Source: a virus
DNA length: 35,220 nucleotides
Reading direction: 5' to 3' (one strand)
IMG/VR virus record: IMGVR_UViG_3300030107_003762
Coordinates: 1 to 35,220 of that record
Within the stretch, counting starts at the first letter, position 1. The number at the start of each line of letters is the position of its first letter. The position numbers were made by a program, and so were the translations under genes. The notes beneath the pieces were generated by a model. It did not search any database and was not told the origin of the DNA. It saw only the letters and a list, made by a program, of their open reading frames with translations. Of this stretch, positions 1 to 6,374 are shown piece after piece.

Positions 1-99
1 CAAATGTTTGGTCAGCCTTATGTAACTGGGTTGCAAGCCGATAAAAGACTAGAAAGAGCAGGATCTGACACAATACTAGACCTTCCTGAAGGCTCTGTA
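1..99. repeat. Left copy of terminal direct repeat
   Basis: Bases 1-98 are identical to 35122-35219; base 99 is A here and G at 35220. The repeat lies inside the portal coding sequence and keeps its frame, so joining the ends gives one continuous gene. This is what an assembler leaves when a circular or circularly permuted genome is written linearly. A natural short terminal repeat is less likely, because it would cut the portal gene in two. Confidence 0.95.
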
Positions 100-570
100 T
101 TTGATATTGTAGCTCCTGATGCCGATTTACAGTCAGTAATAGAGACTGTTAAGTTCCAAGTGGACTTAGTCGCTCAAAATAATCACTTATATGTGCAATT
201 TGCTCAAGATGGAGGGGAAGTTCCTAGTGGAATCGCTTTAAAGATTAAAGATTTAGAGAGATTTGAGGACTATCAAGACGATATTGAGCTATGGAAGATG
301 TATGAACACGAAATGTATCAAGTAGAAAGAGAAATAGCTGCCTACAACAACATTAATATTCCAGAAGGGTTGCAATTAGACTTTAATGAGCCTGAATATC
401 CTAAAACAATGCAAGACCAAATCTTATGGGATACTCATAGACTGCAAAACAACCTTATTACCCAGCCAAAACTAATGGTAGAGTACAATGACGATCTATC
501 TTTAAAACAAGCTGAGAAGATTATAGAAGAAAACAAAAAAGTTAATGAGGTGATTGTAGATGAGGCTTAA
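1..570 (+). CDS. Portal protein, C-terminal part (gene continues from the right end of the window)
   Basis: This reading frame is open from base 1 and is the continuation of the gene that begins at 34420. Across the terminal repeat the two parts join in frame to a protein of 423 residues. The portal forms the dodecameric ring at the capsid vertex through which DNA is pumped and to which the tail attaches. The call rests on its position directly after the large terminase, with an ATGA overlap, and on size. The C-terminal part is acidic and helical, as portal crowns often are. The apparent ATG at base 4 is an internal methionine, not a start. The gene ends 11 bases inside the next gene's first possible start. 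Confidence 0.85.
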   Translation, partial: QMFGQPYVTGLQADKRLERAGSDTILDLPEGSVFDIVAPDADLQSVIETVKFQVDLVAQNNHLYVQFAQDGGEVPSGIALKIKDLERFEDYQDDIELWKMYEHEMYQVEREIAAYNNINIPEGLQLDFNEPEYPKTMQDQILWDTHRLQNNLITQPKLMVEYNDDLSLKQAEKIIEENKKVNEVIVDEA

Positions 571-1063
571 AATGAAAACTAGCATTACTTTTGATGCCTA
601 TAAGCTAAGAGACTATGTAAAAGGGAAAAAGTATCAATCTCTTAAATCTGAAGCGTTTGGAGAAACATTAGTACCAGCATATAAAAAGTTTATAAAAGCA
701 GGTAAAGTTACACCTCCTTTAGCAAAAGAGACCATAAAAGCACGAAGAGCTAGAAAACATAATCCTTCTATAGGAGGAACTAAGCCTTTGTACGATACTG
801 GTAAGTTAGTTGAAAGTATTCGATACGATAAAGGGGCAAAGTCTATAAAAGCGGTTGATTATGCTTCAGAGCATATAAAGGAAGGTGGATACAAATGGAC
901 TACTCGCAATGGCAAGTCAGTTCGAGTGCCTCAGAGAGATTTTATTGACCAAACGCATAAAAGTGTAGGAAAAATACTTGATGAAAGTTATTTTAATAGT
1001 AAGGCTACACAAAAACTATTCCAAGAGCTACGAAAAGCCTTTTCAAGACGATTAGCTAAATAA
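560..1063 (+). CDS. Head morphogenesis/neck protein (gpG- or gp10-like)
   Basis: A basic 167-aa protein. It shows the pattern of Mu gpG / HK97 gp10-like virion morphogenesis proteins: an LYDTGKLVESI segment (about residues 77-87) followed by PQRDFI (124-129), which resembles the L-x-TG-x-L-x-x-SI ... P-R-x-F signature. Such proteins act at the head-tail joint or in head completion, which fits the place right after the portal. Two starts are possible: ATG 560 (GAGGTGA upstream, overlapping the portal end) and ATG 572 (GAGG six bases upstream). The choice changes only four residues. Family assignment is by motif reading, not a search. Confidence 0.75.
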   Translation: MRLKMKTSITFDAYKLRDYVKGKKYQSLKSEAFGETLVPAYKKFIKAGKVTPPLAKETIKARRARKHNPSIGGTKPLYDTGKLVESIRYDKGAKSIKAVDYASEHIKEGGYKWTTRNGKSVRVPQRDFIDQTHKSVGKILDESYFNSKATQKLFQELRKAFSRRLAK

Positions 1064-1079
1064 ACACTCAGGAGGAAAT

Positions 1080-1286
1080 ATGAACTCATTTGAAAAGAAA
1101 ATGTTGGTTAAGATATTAAAGACTATACAAGAGTGTGACAGCAGATTAAAGGATCTTGAAGCTCAATTCTATCACGAACCTACTATAGAAGATATTGACC
1201 AAATAGTAGCCCCTATAACTGAAGAAGTATTTGATGCGATTGTAAAAGCTACTGGAAGTAGACTAATCTTTATGGGAATTGCTTGA
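1080..1286 (+). CDS. Small acidic hypothetical protein
   Basis: A 68-residue protein preceded by AGGAGGAAAT, one of the clearest ribosome sites in the window. Its N-terminal half is predicted helical and charged; its C-terminal half is acidic. No family recognised. It is the last gene of the rightward packaging block, and its last 24 bases overlap the 3' end of a small leftward gene (1263-1400). Confidence 0.75.
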   Translation: MNSFEKKMLVKILKTIQECDSRLKDLEAQFYHEPTIEDIDQIVAPITEEVFDAIVKATGSRLIFMGIA

Positions 1287-1400
1287 AATATCGTTTATTT
1301 GGTCTTGTAAAGCTTTAATTGCTAATTTCATAGCATATATCTCAGACATACACCAAACAATACCTTTATCTCTATCTTTATTTGTTTTCTTTTTGCTCAT
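1263..1400 (-). CDS. Small hypothetical protein downstream of small terminase
   Basis: A 45-codon frame on the minus strand beginning ATG-AGC-AAA and ending TAG at 1263. It overlaps the 3' end of the small-terminase-like gene by 23 bases, in the ATGA-coupling style seen elsewhere. The product is basic at the N-terminus, then amphipathic, with plausible composition (a Trp-Cys pair and a helix-forming C-terminal half). No family recognised. Its 3' end is antisense to the end of the rightward gene 1080-1286. Confidence 0.55.
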   Translation of the reverse strand: MSKKKTNKDRDKGIVWCMSEIYAMKLAIKALQDQINDISSNSHKD

Positions 1401-2043
1401 TTTCATTCTCTCTCCGTATTATTTCCTCTCTCCACTCTTGTTTCTGAGCAGGTGTAGGTCTTCTAGCAGGTAATGTTTGCATTCCAACCTTTTTAGCCCT
1501 TGCAATCCAAGCATTCCACTCCTTTCTCTTGGCATTACGCTTTTTCTTTTGAGTTTCAGACAATACTCTCTTTTTTATCTGTTTTTTCTCTCGTTTTGTC
1601 CGTCTTATCTGACTCTCCGTATTTCTCTCTGGTAATTCGGCTTCTATATCTGGAACAGAGTCAACTATATCTTCTATTTCAGCATCTTCGTACTCTATTT
1701 CAACTTTATCTGCTTTTAAAAACTTCTCAAACGGACTATCAATCGTCACATTCACATTCTTAACCAATTTACCACTATGCTCTAATATAAGTCTTCCTGC
1801 CTGCACATTGCCAGCTTTAGCTTCTCGTATCATTGCTTGTAAAACCGCAGGCAGTTCTGAACCAAACTCTACCATATATCTTTCGTATATAGCATCGACA
1901 AAGTTTGGGTTTTTCCTCCAAATATAAATTAACTCCCTAGATACACCAATCGCATTAGCAACCTCAGTCGCTGTGACTTCAGGCTGCAAAGCATATAACT
2001 CTATTGCTTGTTTTACGTCTGGTCTTTTTAGTAGATCACTCAT
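1378..2043 (-). CDS. Terminase small subunit-like DNA-binding protein
   Basis: A 221-aa protein with an N-terminal helix-turn-helix (about residues 24-47, containing TATEVANAIGVSRELIYIW). This resembles the phBC6A51-type HTH of phage small terminases. A helical oligomerisation-like segment follows (ALQAMIREAKAGNVQAGRLILE region), then an acidic linker and a very basic C-terminal third. Small terminases recognise the packaging site and load the large subunit. The start at ATG 2043 is coupled by TAATG to the upstream small gene and has no clear ribosome site. The gene is encoded opposite to, and about 4 kb from, the large terminase, which is unusual. A transcriptional regulator is the main alternative. 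Confidence 0.7.
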   Translation of the reverse strand: MSDLLKRPDVKQAIELYALQPEVTATEVANAIGVSRELIYIWRKNPNFVDAIYERYMVEFGSELPAVLQAMIREAKAGNVQAGRLILEHSGKLVKNVNVTIDSPFEKFLKADKVEIEYEDAEIEDIVDSVPDIEAELPERNTESQIRRTKREKKQIKKRVLSETQKKKRNAKRKEWNAWIARAKKVGMQTLPARRPTPAQKQEWREEIIRRENENEQKENK

Positions 2044-2240
2044 TAATGTTTGATTGTGTGTTTTAAATACTTAGCCAACCACCAACATTTGCCATTATTG
2101 GTCGCTTTATTGATAGCATCTTCCACTTTCTTATACCTGCGATAAGATCGTTTTTTGTTTCTATCCCTAGCCCCCTCCCTTTTAGTGACTAAGGTTTCTT
2201 CCATAACCGTAATATATAACCACTTGGACTTCTTTTCCAA
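2043..2240 (-). CDS. Small basic hypothetical protein, start uncertain
   Basis: A 65-codon minus-strand frame that can only start at TTG (2240), or at an internal ATG (2204) without a ribosome site. The C-terminal 30 residues (a KVEDAINKATNNGKCWWLAKYL segment, interrupted here only for length) look like real protein. The N-terminal half is a run of Arg/Lys. A GGGAGGGGG tract lies inside the frame, so translation might begin further in. The frame stays open upstream to a TAG near 2355 but has no start there. Function unknown; TAATG coupling to the HTH gene suggests co-expression. Confidence 0.45.
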   Translation of the reverse strand: MEKKSKWLYITVMEETLVTKREGARDRNKKRSYRRYKKVEDAINKATNNGKCWWLAKYLKHTIKH

Positions 2241-2736
2241 ATTCTTTCTGTACTTCCTTTTTACATTTTTTGTGGAATGGTGACTGACAAAGAGAATCGC
2301 AAGCTGTACCCCCTGCCCCCGTCGATTAAAGCCTATACCCTTAGCCCAGTACCTATTCTAAATAATATCGCCTTAAATGGCTTGTTTGCAGGGTTATGTA
2401 CTTTTCTCTTGCATATGTGAGACAGAATTGCTCTTAAACTCTCATTTTTTTAGATAGTTTTAGTAATTAAGAATAAGACCTGTAAGTTTTTGTCTTACTC
2501 TATAGGTTAATTAGATAAATAAGATTCGGCTGGCGATTTGATATGCTTAAATACTTTGTTAGCTTATCCAATCTTTTTTTAAGGGTTTTACTATACAATT
2601 AAATGATACTAAGTATTGGCTTTCTGTCTTATTTAGTCTATATACAAAAAAAAGCTAACACCATATATATATTATTTTGTAACTTAATTTTAATGAGAGT
2701 GAATTAAAATAAATAATTAAATAAGGGATAAATAAA
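2241..2736. other. Divergent intergenic region, about 500 bp
   Basis: No convincing gene on either strand. It separates the leftward small-terminase unit from the rightward early region, so it should hold promoters for both. Visible elements: a -35/-10-like pair at 2616-2644 (plus); a small stem region at 2474-2498 with two competing pairings (TAAGAC/GTCTTA and GTAAG/CTTAC); and a G-rich minus-strand tract near 2311-2325. A Cys-containing minus frame without a start codon runs from 2325 to 2182. The part right of 2440 is very AT-rich, which would also suit a replication origin; nothing proves that. Confidence 0.6.
2616..2644 (+). promoter_or_regulatory. Candidate promoter for the rightward early region
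   Basis: TTGGCT (2616-2621) and TATATA (2639-2644) are separated by 17 bases, a 4/6 plus 4/6 match to sigma70 boxes. Transcription would start near 2651, about 85 bases before the first early gene. Confidence 0.4.
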
Positions 2737-2961
2737 ATGAGTTTAAAAAGAAAAATAAAAAAGAATAGATATAATAGAATAGATATAACAAAATATTCAG
2801 ATAACGAACTAAGCCTTTTAACATATAATACATATGAGCTGTACAATATCAGATATAGTTTGGTATTAGTAGACATATTGAAAAGGCTTTACAGATTTAC
2901 AGACAATCAATTAAATGTATTATTAAATGATTTAACAAACGAATTAAAAGAAACTAAATAA
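2737..2961 (+). CDS. Small basic hypothetical early protein
   Basis: A 74-aa protein with a strongly basic N-terminus (SLKRKIKKNRY) and an amphipathic helical remainder. It is the first gene of the early operon; the region before ATG holds an AAGGGATAA ribosome-site-like stretch. Codon use is extremely AT-rich, as in the rest of this block. No family recognised. First-position early phage genes often encode host-takeover factors, but nothing in the sequence shows this. Confidence 0.7.
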   Translation: MSLKRKIKKNRYNRIDITKYSDNELSLLTYNTYELYNIRYSLVLVDILKRLYRFTDNQLNVLLNDLTNELKETK

Positions 2962-2984
2962 TTAAATAAAAACGGGAGATTAAA

Positions 2985-3236
2985 ATGAAATTAAAAATTA
3001 CAGAAAACGAATATTCATATTGGAATGAATTAGATGGTTATGCTAATGGAACATTTGATGATGATGGAAGTGAGGTAGAGAAAGGTATGTATGGTGAGGT
3101 AATATATAAACTTAATGCACCATTAGAAGAAATATCAGAAGGTAAATTTAAAATTGTAGGCTATGAATTAACTATTTTAAATGGTTTTTTATTTGAAAAG
3201 TTACAAGAGGAATTAATGTCAAATAATGCTTTTTAA
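2985..3236 (+). CDS. Small acidic hypothetical protein
   Basis: An 83-aa protein preceded by GGGAGATTAAA. Composition is acidic with many aromatic residues (NEYSYWNELDGYANG near residues 7-21), suggesting a compact beta-rich fold. No family recognised. Small acidic early proteins in phages sometimes inhibit host enzymes or act as DNA mimics; this is only a possibility. Confidence 0.7.
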   Translation: MKLKITENEYSYWNELDGYANGTFDDDGSEVEKGMYGEVIYKLNAPLEEISEGKFKIVGYELTILNGFLFEKLQEELMSNNAF

Positions 3237-3272
3237 TAAATAAGTAAATAAATAAGGTTAAGGAGATTAAAA

Positions 3273-3470
3273 ATGGGATTAAATAAAAATATAATTAAGG
3301 GGCTAGAGGATATTCAGGAGTGTATGGGATCAGATTTATTTCAGTTAGATAGTGAAACTGAAGATGAGATGTTGAAGGAGGGCTGTATTAGTATGTATAC
3401 CGAAGATATGCAGGAGCAACTTGAACAAGCTATAAAGCTATTAAAACTCATTCAAAAAATAGGAGATTAA
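3273..3470 (+). CDS. Small acidic helical hypothetical protein
   Basis: A 65-aa protein with an AAGGAGATTAAAA ribosome site. It is almost wholly helical by appearance, with two acidic helices separated near residue 37. No family recognised. It sits in an evenly spaced series of small genes transcribed in the same direction. Confidence 0.7.
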   Translation: MGLNKNIIKGLEDIQECMGSDLFQLDSETEDEMLKEGCISMYTEDMQEQLEQAIKLLKLIQKIGD

Positions 3471-3474
3471 AAAA

Positions 3475-3561
3475 ATGAGAATAACAATATCAGTATTAAT
3501 GTTTTTAAGTGTGCCTGTGTTTATAGGCTTAATGACTAAATATATTACAGGAGGCTTTTAA
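3475..3561 (+). CDS. Membrane micro-protein, 28 aa
   Basis: Begins at ATG after TAGGAGATTAAAAAA and ends immediately before the next ATG. Residues 3-20 form one hydrophobic segment, so the product is probably a one-pass membrane peptide. An AGGAGG inside its last codons serves as ribosome site for the next gene. Function unknown. Confidence 0.6.
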   Translation: MRITISVLMFLSVPVFIGLMTKYITGGF

Positions 3562-3645
3562 ATGAATAAAGAACAATTAGAGAATTTTAAATGTACTATA
3601 TATTTTATAGGCTTGGTAGCTTGCCTAATATTATTAACAATATAA
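3562..3645 (+). CDS. Membrane micro-protein, 27 aa
   Basis: Starts the base after the preceding stop, with AGGAGG six bases upstream. A charged N-terminus of about ten residues is followed by a hydrophobic helix to the end. It pairs with the previous membrane peptide; both are too short for a family call. Confidence 0.6.
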   Translation: MNKEQLENFKCTIYFIGLVACLILLTI

Positions 3646-3667
3646 AAAAATAAAAAAGGGGTATAAA

Positions 3668-4405
3668 ATGAGAGTAAAACAAACTATGTATTTAAATAAT
3701 CAATCAGTAGATAATAATAAATATTTTGAAACTTCATCTGATCTTTTAAAATATTCCGATAAAAAACTAAATGAAATTAAAGCATATAAAAAAAGAACTG
3801 GTTTTCTAAAAAATGGGAATTCAAAATTAGGTCGTAAAATATATGCTTTCGATTTGCCAGCCGTTGTATCTTGTCCTGATTCTTCAGAATGTTTTGAAGA
3901 TTGTTATGCTAATAAAGGGGCTTTTCTTTATAAAAGTGGTAAACAAAGTAATACTTTTAATTTTGCAATCGCTTTAAATGATATAGAATATTTACAAAAA
4001 GAACTAATAAAAGAAATAGAAAAAAAGAATATTAAATTTATTAGAATTCATTCTAGTGGAGATTTTTATTCTAAGGAATATTTTTTAATGTGGTGCAATA
4101 TTGCAAAACATTTTGAAGATTTAAAGATATTTACATATAGCAAAGCCCCACAAATTGACAGAAAATTAATTCCTAGCAATTTAAATATTATTAATAGTTT
4201 TATTGAAGTTGACGGAAACCGATATTTAAATTTTGGTAGCTACGAGGCTATGAAAAAACTTGCTAAAAAGTCAAGAGGATTGCTTTGTCCTATAACTAAA
4301 GGAACTTATTTAGATAAACCTAAACTAACCCCTAAAGAAGGTTTTACTTGTAGTACCTGTAAGTATTGCATAACAAAAAGTAAGCCAACATTTATACAAC
4401 ATTAA
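3668..4405 (+). CDS. Gp88-family phage protein
   Basis: A 245-aa protein matching the layout I know for the Gp88 family (named from a mycobacteriophage gene and widespread in phages). It has a GFLKNGNSKLG segment near residues 45-55. A Cys cluster with the form CPDSSECFEDCYANKGAF is near 68-85. An SGDFYSKEYFLMW segment is near 134-146, and a C-terminal Cys set (CPITKG, then CSTCKYC) follows. Seven or more ordered cysteines suggest a metal site; some authors compare the family to radical-SAM-like folds, and its activity is unproven. The start has AAGGGGTATAAA upstream. It is the largest protein of the early block. Confidence 0.75.
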   Translation: MRVKQTMYLNNQSVDNNKYFETSSDLLKYSDKKLNEIKAYKKRTGFLKNGNSKLGRKIYAFDLPAVVSCPDSSECFEDCYANKGAFLYKSGKQSNTFNFAIALNDIEYLQKELIKEIEKKNIKFIRIHSSGDFYSKEYFLMWCNIAKHFEDLKIFTYSKAPQIDRKLIPSNLNIINSFIEVDGNRYLNFGSYEAMKKLAKKSRGLLCPITKGTYLDKPKLTPKEGFTCSTCKYCITKSKPTFIQH

Positions 4406-4419
4406 AAAAGGGGCTAAAA

Positions 4420-4662
4420 ATGAATAATGAGATAAAATTTAAATATTACTTTAAAAAAAATCATAAAGTATATAAAAATGAATTAAACTATTTACAATTA
4501 TTAAATCTATTAGATATGCAAAATAAAACCGATAACAAGGGACAAGCATATAAAAAAGGTCACACTTATCAGTTACAATGGCTGCAAGAATTTTTACTAA
4601 ATAATAAAGATTTAAAAATATTTAAATGTAATGTTTATTTACAAGATCAAATAATATTATAA
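4420..4662 (+). CDS. Small basic hypothetical protein
   Basis: An 80-aa Lys/Tyr/Leu-rich protein preceded by AAAAGGGGCTAAAA. A basic aromatic N-terminus is followed by two leucine-rich helical stretches. No family recognised. It is the last gene before a clear terminator at 4680-4701, so it closes the first early transcript. Confidence 0.65.
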   Translation: MNNEIKFKYYFKKNHKVYKNELNYLQLLNLLDMQNKTDNKGQAYKKGHTYQLQWLQEFLLNNKDLKIFKCNVYLQDQIIL

Positions 4663-4679
4663 AATAGACTAATAAAAAT

Positions 4680-4701
4680 AGCCTTAAAAGAGGCTTTTTT
4701 T
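4680..4701 (+). terminator. Rho-independent terminator
   Basis: AGCCT (4680-4684) pairs with AGGCT (4691-4695) around a TAAAAG loop and is followed directly by a run of T to 4701. Short stem but textbook geometry, 18 bases after the 4420-4662 gene. Confidence 0.75.
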
Positions 4702-4706
4702 ATACC

Positions 4707-4734
4707 TTGCTGAGATTAGTATTATATATATAAA
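4707..4734 (+). promoter_or_regulatory. Candidate promoter after terminator
   Basis: TTGCTG (4707-4712), a 16-base spacer, and TATAAA (4729-4734). The -10 box is good and the -35 weak. Its place just behind the terminator and ahead of a new run of small genes supports restart of transcription here. Confidence 0.35.
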
Positions 4735-4821
4735 TATAATGAAATTAAAAAAACACATAATAAAAATTATAAATTCGGTAATTATTTCGGTTGCTTGAAT
4801 TATAATAAAGGGGTTATAAAA

Positions 4822-5001
4822 ATGATTGATAAAATAATAGAAGATAAATATTGTGATGAGTGTAATAATGAAGATGAAAATGCAATTTTATTTTGGAATT
4901 GTGGAGTTATATGTGAAGATGAATTGACACACAAAAACACAAAAGATTATACTTGTTTGTGTGAGGATTGTAAATATGAACTTGAAAAGGAGGAAAAATG
5001 A
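4822..5001 (+). CDS. Small Cys-rich, zinc-ribbon-like protein
   Basis: The supported start is ATG 4822, nine bases after an AAGGGG ribosome site; an upstream TTG in frame at 4795 has none. The 59-aa product has CDEC near residues 11-14, single Cys residues in the middle, and CLCEDC near the end. Ordered CxxC pairs in an acidic small protein suggest zinc binding, as in the peptides at 5790 and 6252. No specific function. Confidence 0.7.
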   Translation: MIDKIIEDKYCDECNNEDENAILFWNCGVICEDELTHKNTKDYTCLCEDCKYELEKEEK

Positions 5002-5102
5002 CTAAAAAAACATTAACTAAGTTTAAAAAATTATCTAAAAAAACCATAAAAGATATAGATAAAATTATATTTACTGAAATTAAAAAAGCTTTAAATAAAT
5101 AA
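4998..5102 (+). CDS. Lys-rich micro-protein, 34 aa
   Basis: Starts with an ATGA overlap on the previous stop, with AAGGAGG upstream. Half of the residues are Lys or Thr/Ile in a helical pattern, so a basic amphipathic helix is likely. Function unknown. Confidence 0.5.
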   Translation: MTKKTLTKFKKLSKKTIKDIDKIIFTEIKKALNK

Positions 5103-5119
5103 TAAAAGGGGTTATAAAA

Positions 5120-5197
5120 ATGGTAATTGATTTAAGTTTTGGTTCACTAATAATAGTATGCCTTACTATTATATTTATCACTATATTAAATAAATAA
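5120..5197 (+). CDS. Membrane micro-protein, 25 aa
   Basis: ATG 5120 follows AAAAGGGGTTATAAA. Residues 3-22 are nearly all hydrophobic, giving one predicted membrane helix. The leader sequence resembles that of the 4822 gene, so the ribosome sites are consistent across the block. Confidence 0.5.
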   Translation: MVIDLSFGSLIIVCLTIIFITILNK

Positions 5198-5207
5198 GGC
5201 TTTATAA

Positions 5208-5303
5208 ATGGGCAATTATAAACAAGATCGGCTGGTTATTATATTAGTTAGCTGGCTTATAATAGCTATTATATTTTTAAGTATATTTTATGGCTTTTCG
5301 TAG
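5208..5303 (+). CDS. Membrane micro-protein, 31 aa
   Basis: ATG 5208 follows AAGGCTTTATAA. A short charged N-terminus (GNYKQDR) precedes a roughly 20-residue hydrophobic helix. It is the fourth one-pass micro-protein in 2 kb. Function unknown. Confidence 0.5.
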   Translation: MGNYKQDRLVIILVSWLIIAIIFLSIFYGFS

Positions 5304-5647
5304 CTATAAGGCTATATATGAAAAAAACATTTGGAATTGTCAATTATAAATAATAAGTTATAATAGTTGAAAGAGTTAAAAGGTTTTTGAAATATCGCAG
5401 TATAAATAAACATTGATTTAATAATGTATGAGTAGTTTTAGTGGTTTTGTTGAATGGATAATAGATTTGTCTATTATAAAATCTTGCAAGTCAAAGCCAT
5501 TATAATTAAAAATCAAGTTTAAAAGCTATGAATGAGATTAATACAGATTATATTATTATCTTATAACAAAATATGGAGATAACTGCGAAAGGCATAATTT
5601 CAATGTTTTTTATGCCTAAAAATTATAAAAAAGGGAGTTAAGAGTAA
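5304..5647 (+). other. Intergenic segment with promoter and long structured leader
   Basis: No gene of credible length. It holds a near-consensus promoter (5337-5364), a perfect 8-bp hairpin (ATAATAGA/TCTATTAT, 5458-5477, 4-base loop) and a second inverted repeat GGCATAA/TTATGCC (5591-5616), ending in the ribosome site of the 5648 gene. Transcripts would carry an untranslated leader of about 275 nt, or a small RNA could be made here. Confidence 0.65.
5337..5364 (+). promoter_or_regulatory. Strong sigma70-type promoter
   Basis: TTGTCA (5337-5342), a 16-base spacer, and a perfect TATAAT (5359-5364). This is the best -35/-10 match I found in the window. It lies in a gene-free segment and points toward the 5648-7662 gene run. 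Confidence 0.65.
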
Positions 5648-5776
5648 ATGAGTAAAGCAGAGAAATTATATTTAGATATATTAAAAATGATTCGTGAAAA
5701 AGCTAAGAATATGTCTGATGATGAAGTTTATAAATTTCACGAAATATTAAAAGACTGGTTTAATAAAACAATATAA
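5648..5776 (+). CDS. Small helical hypothetical protein, 42 aa
   Basis: ATG 5648 is preceded by AAGGGAGTTAAGAG. The product is predicted helical, with a DDEVYKFHEILKDWF segment. No family recognised. It is the first gene after the long leader starting at the 5337 promoter. Confidence 0.6.
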   Translation: MSKAEKLYLDILKMIREKAKNMSDDEVYKFHEILKDWFNKTI

Positions 5777-5789
5777 GGAGGTTATAATA

Positions 5790-5963
5790 ATGAGTTATGA
5801 TTTAACAGAAAAAGAAAGATCGGCTTTAGAAAAGTATTATAGTGATATGTATTTCTTTTGTCCGTTATGTGAGGAATACCACGAAAAAACAAAGACTACC
5901 AAAGGCGAATATAAGACTATCTGGTGGTGTCAAATGCCTAATGAGGAACTTACCAATGATTAA
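5790..5963 (+). CDS. Small zinc-ribbon-like protein, 57 aa
   Basis: ATG 5790 follows AAGGAGGTTATAAT. The product has a helical N-terminus, then YFFCPLCEEYHEKTK and later WWCQMPNEE. The CPLC knuckle with further Cys/His residues suggests a small metal-binding fold. Its end overlaps the next start by eight bases. Confidence 0.65.
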   Translation: MSYDLTEKERSALEKYYSDMYFFCPLCEEYHEKTKTTKGEYKTIWWCQMPNEELTND

Positions 5964-6111
5964 AATAAGATTAGACGAAACTTTTGAAATAGATAACTTA
6001 AAATTTGAAAAGTTTTGTTATAAAAACCGAATTAAAATAAACCAAGCTAAAATTCACATTAGAAATAAAATGCTAAATGCCTGTGAAAAAATTATAAAGG
6101 AGAGTGTATAA
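5956..6111 (+). CDS. Small basic hypothetical protein, 51 aa
   Basis: The frame is open further left, but the left part is only the shadow of the 5790 gene. ATG 5956 lies just behind AATGAGGAAC and gives a coherent 51-aa basic protein with Ile/Lys-rich strands and a helix. It ends at 6111, directly before the next ATG. No family recognised. Confidence 0.6.
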   Translation: MIKIRLDETFEIDNLKFEKFCYKNRIKINQAKIHIRNKMLNACEKIIKESV

Positions 6112-6255
6112 ATGGCTAAAAAACTAAATATTGATTCGCTTTTAAAGGATCACACAAACTATAAATCGGCTTTATTAAAAATTTATAAACAATCTGTCGA
6201 GAACATAAGATTGATAAAGCCATTACTTGAAAAATCAGAATGGGAGGTGTTATGA
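6112..6255 (+). CDS. Small helical hypothetical protein, 47 aa
   Basis: Starts the base after the previous stop, with AAGGAGAG upstream. The product is basic in the first half and looks like two helices. It overlaps the following start by ATGA. No family recognised. Confidence 0.6.
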   Translation: MAKKLNIDSLLKDHTNYKSALLKIYKQSVENIRLIKPLLEKSEWEVL

Positions 6256-6374
6256 GCATTATGATTTGCGATAAATGTGATAAGAGAGTTGATACAGATT
6301 ATGAAATTATAGATGATACTGAGGATTATAAGTTGATATGTATAAATTGTAAAGAAAAGGAGGAGGGAAAATGA
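6252..6374 (+). CDS. Zinc-ribbon micro-protein, 40 aa
   Basis: ATG 6252 overlaps the previous stop; GGGAGGTG lies just upstream. The product has CDKC near residues 6-9 and CINC near 31-34, separated by an acidic beta-like stretch: the minimal two-knuckle zinc ribbon. Such peptides in phages may bind nucleic acid or host proteins; nothing here tells which. Confidence 0.7.
   Translation: MSIMICDKCDKRVDTDYEIIDDTEDYKLICINCKEKEEGK

Noticed and set aside
4-570. Independent 188-aa gene starting at base 4
   Set aside because: The frame is open to base 1 and joins the right-end gene through the terminal repeat; it is the portal C-terminus.
1500-1763. Plus-strand frame opposite the small-terminase gene
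   Set aside because: Ser/Leu/Phe-rich composition is the complement of a Glu/Lys-rich gene; no ribosome site.
2241-2736. tRNA or attachment site in the largest gene-free gap
   Set aside because: No cloverleaf, no CCA end and no integrase in the genome; only promoter-like and small stem elements are visible.
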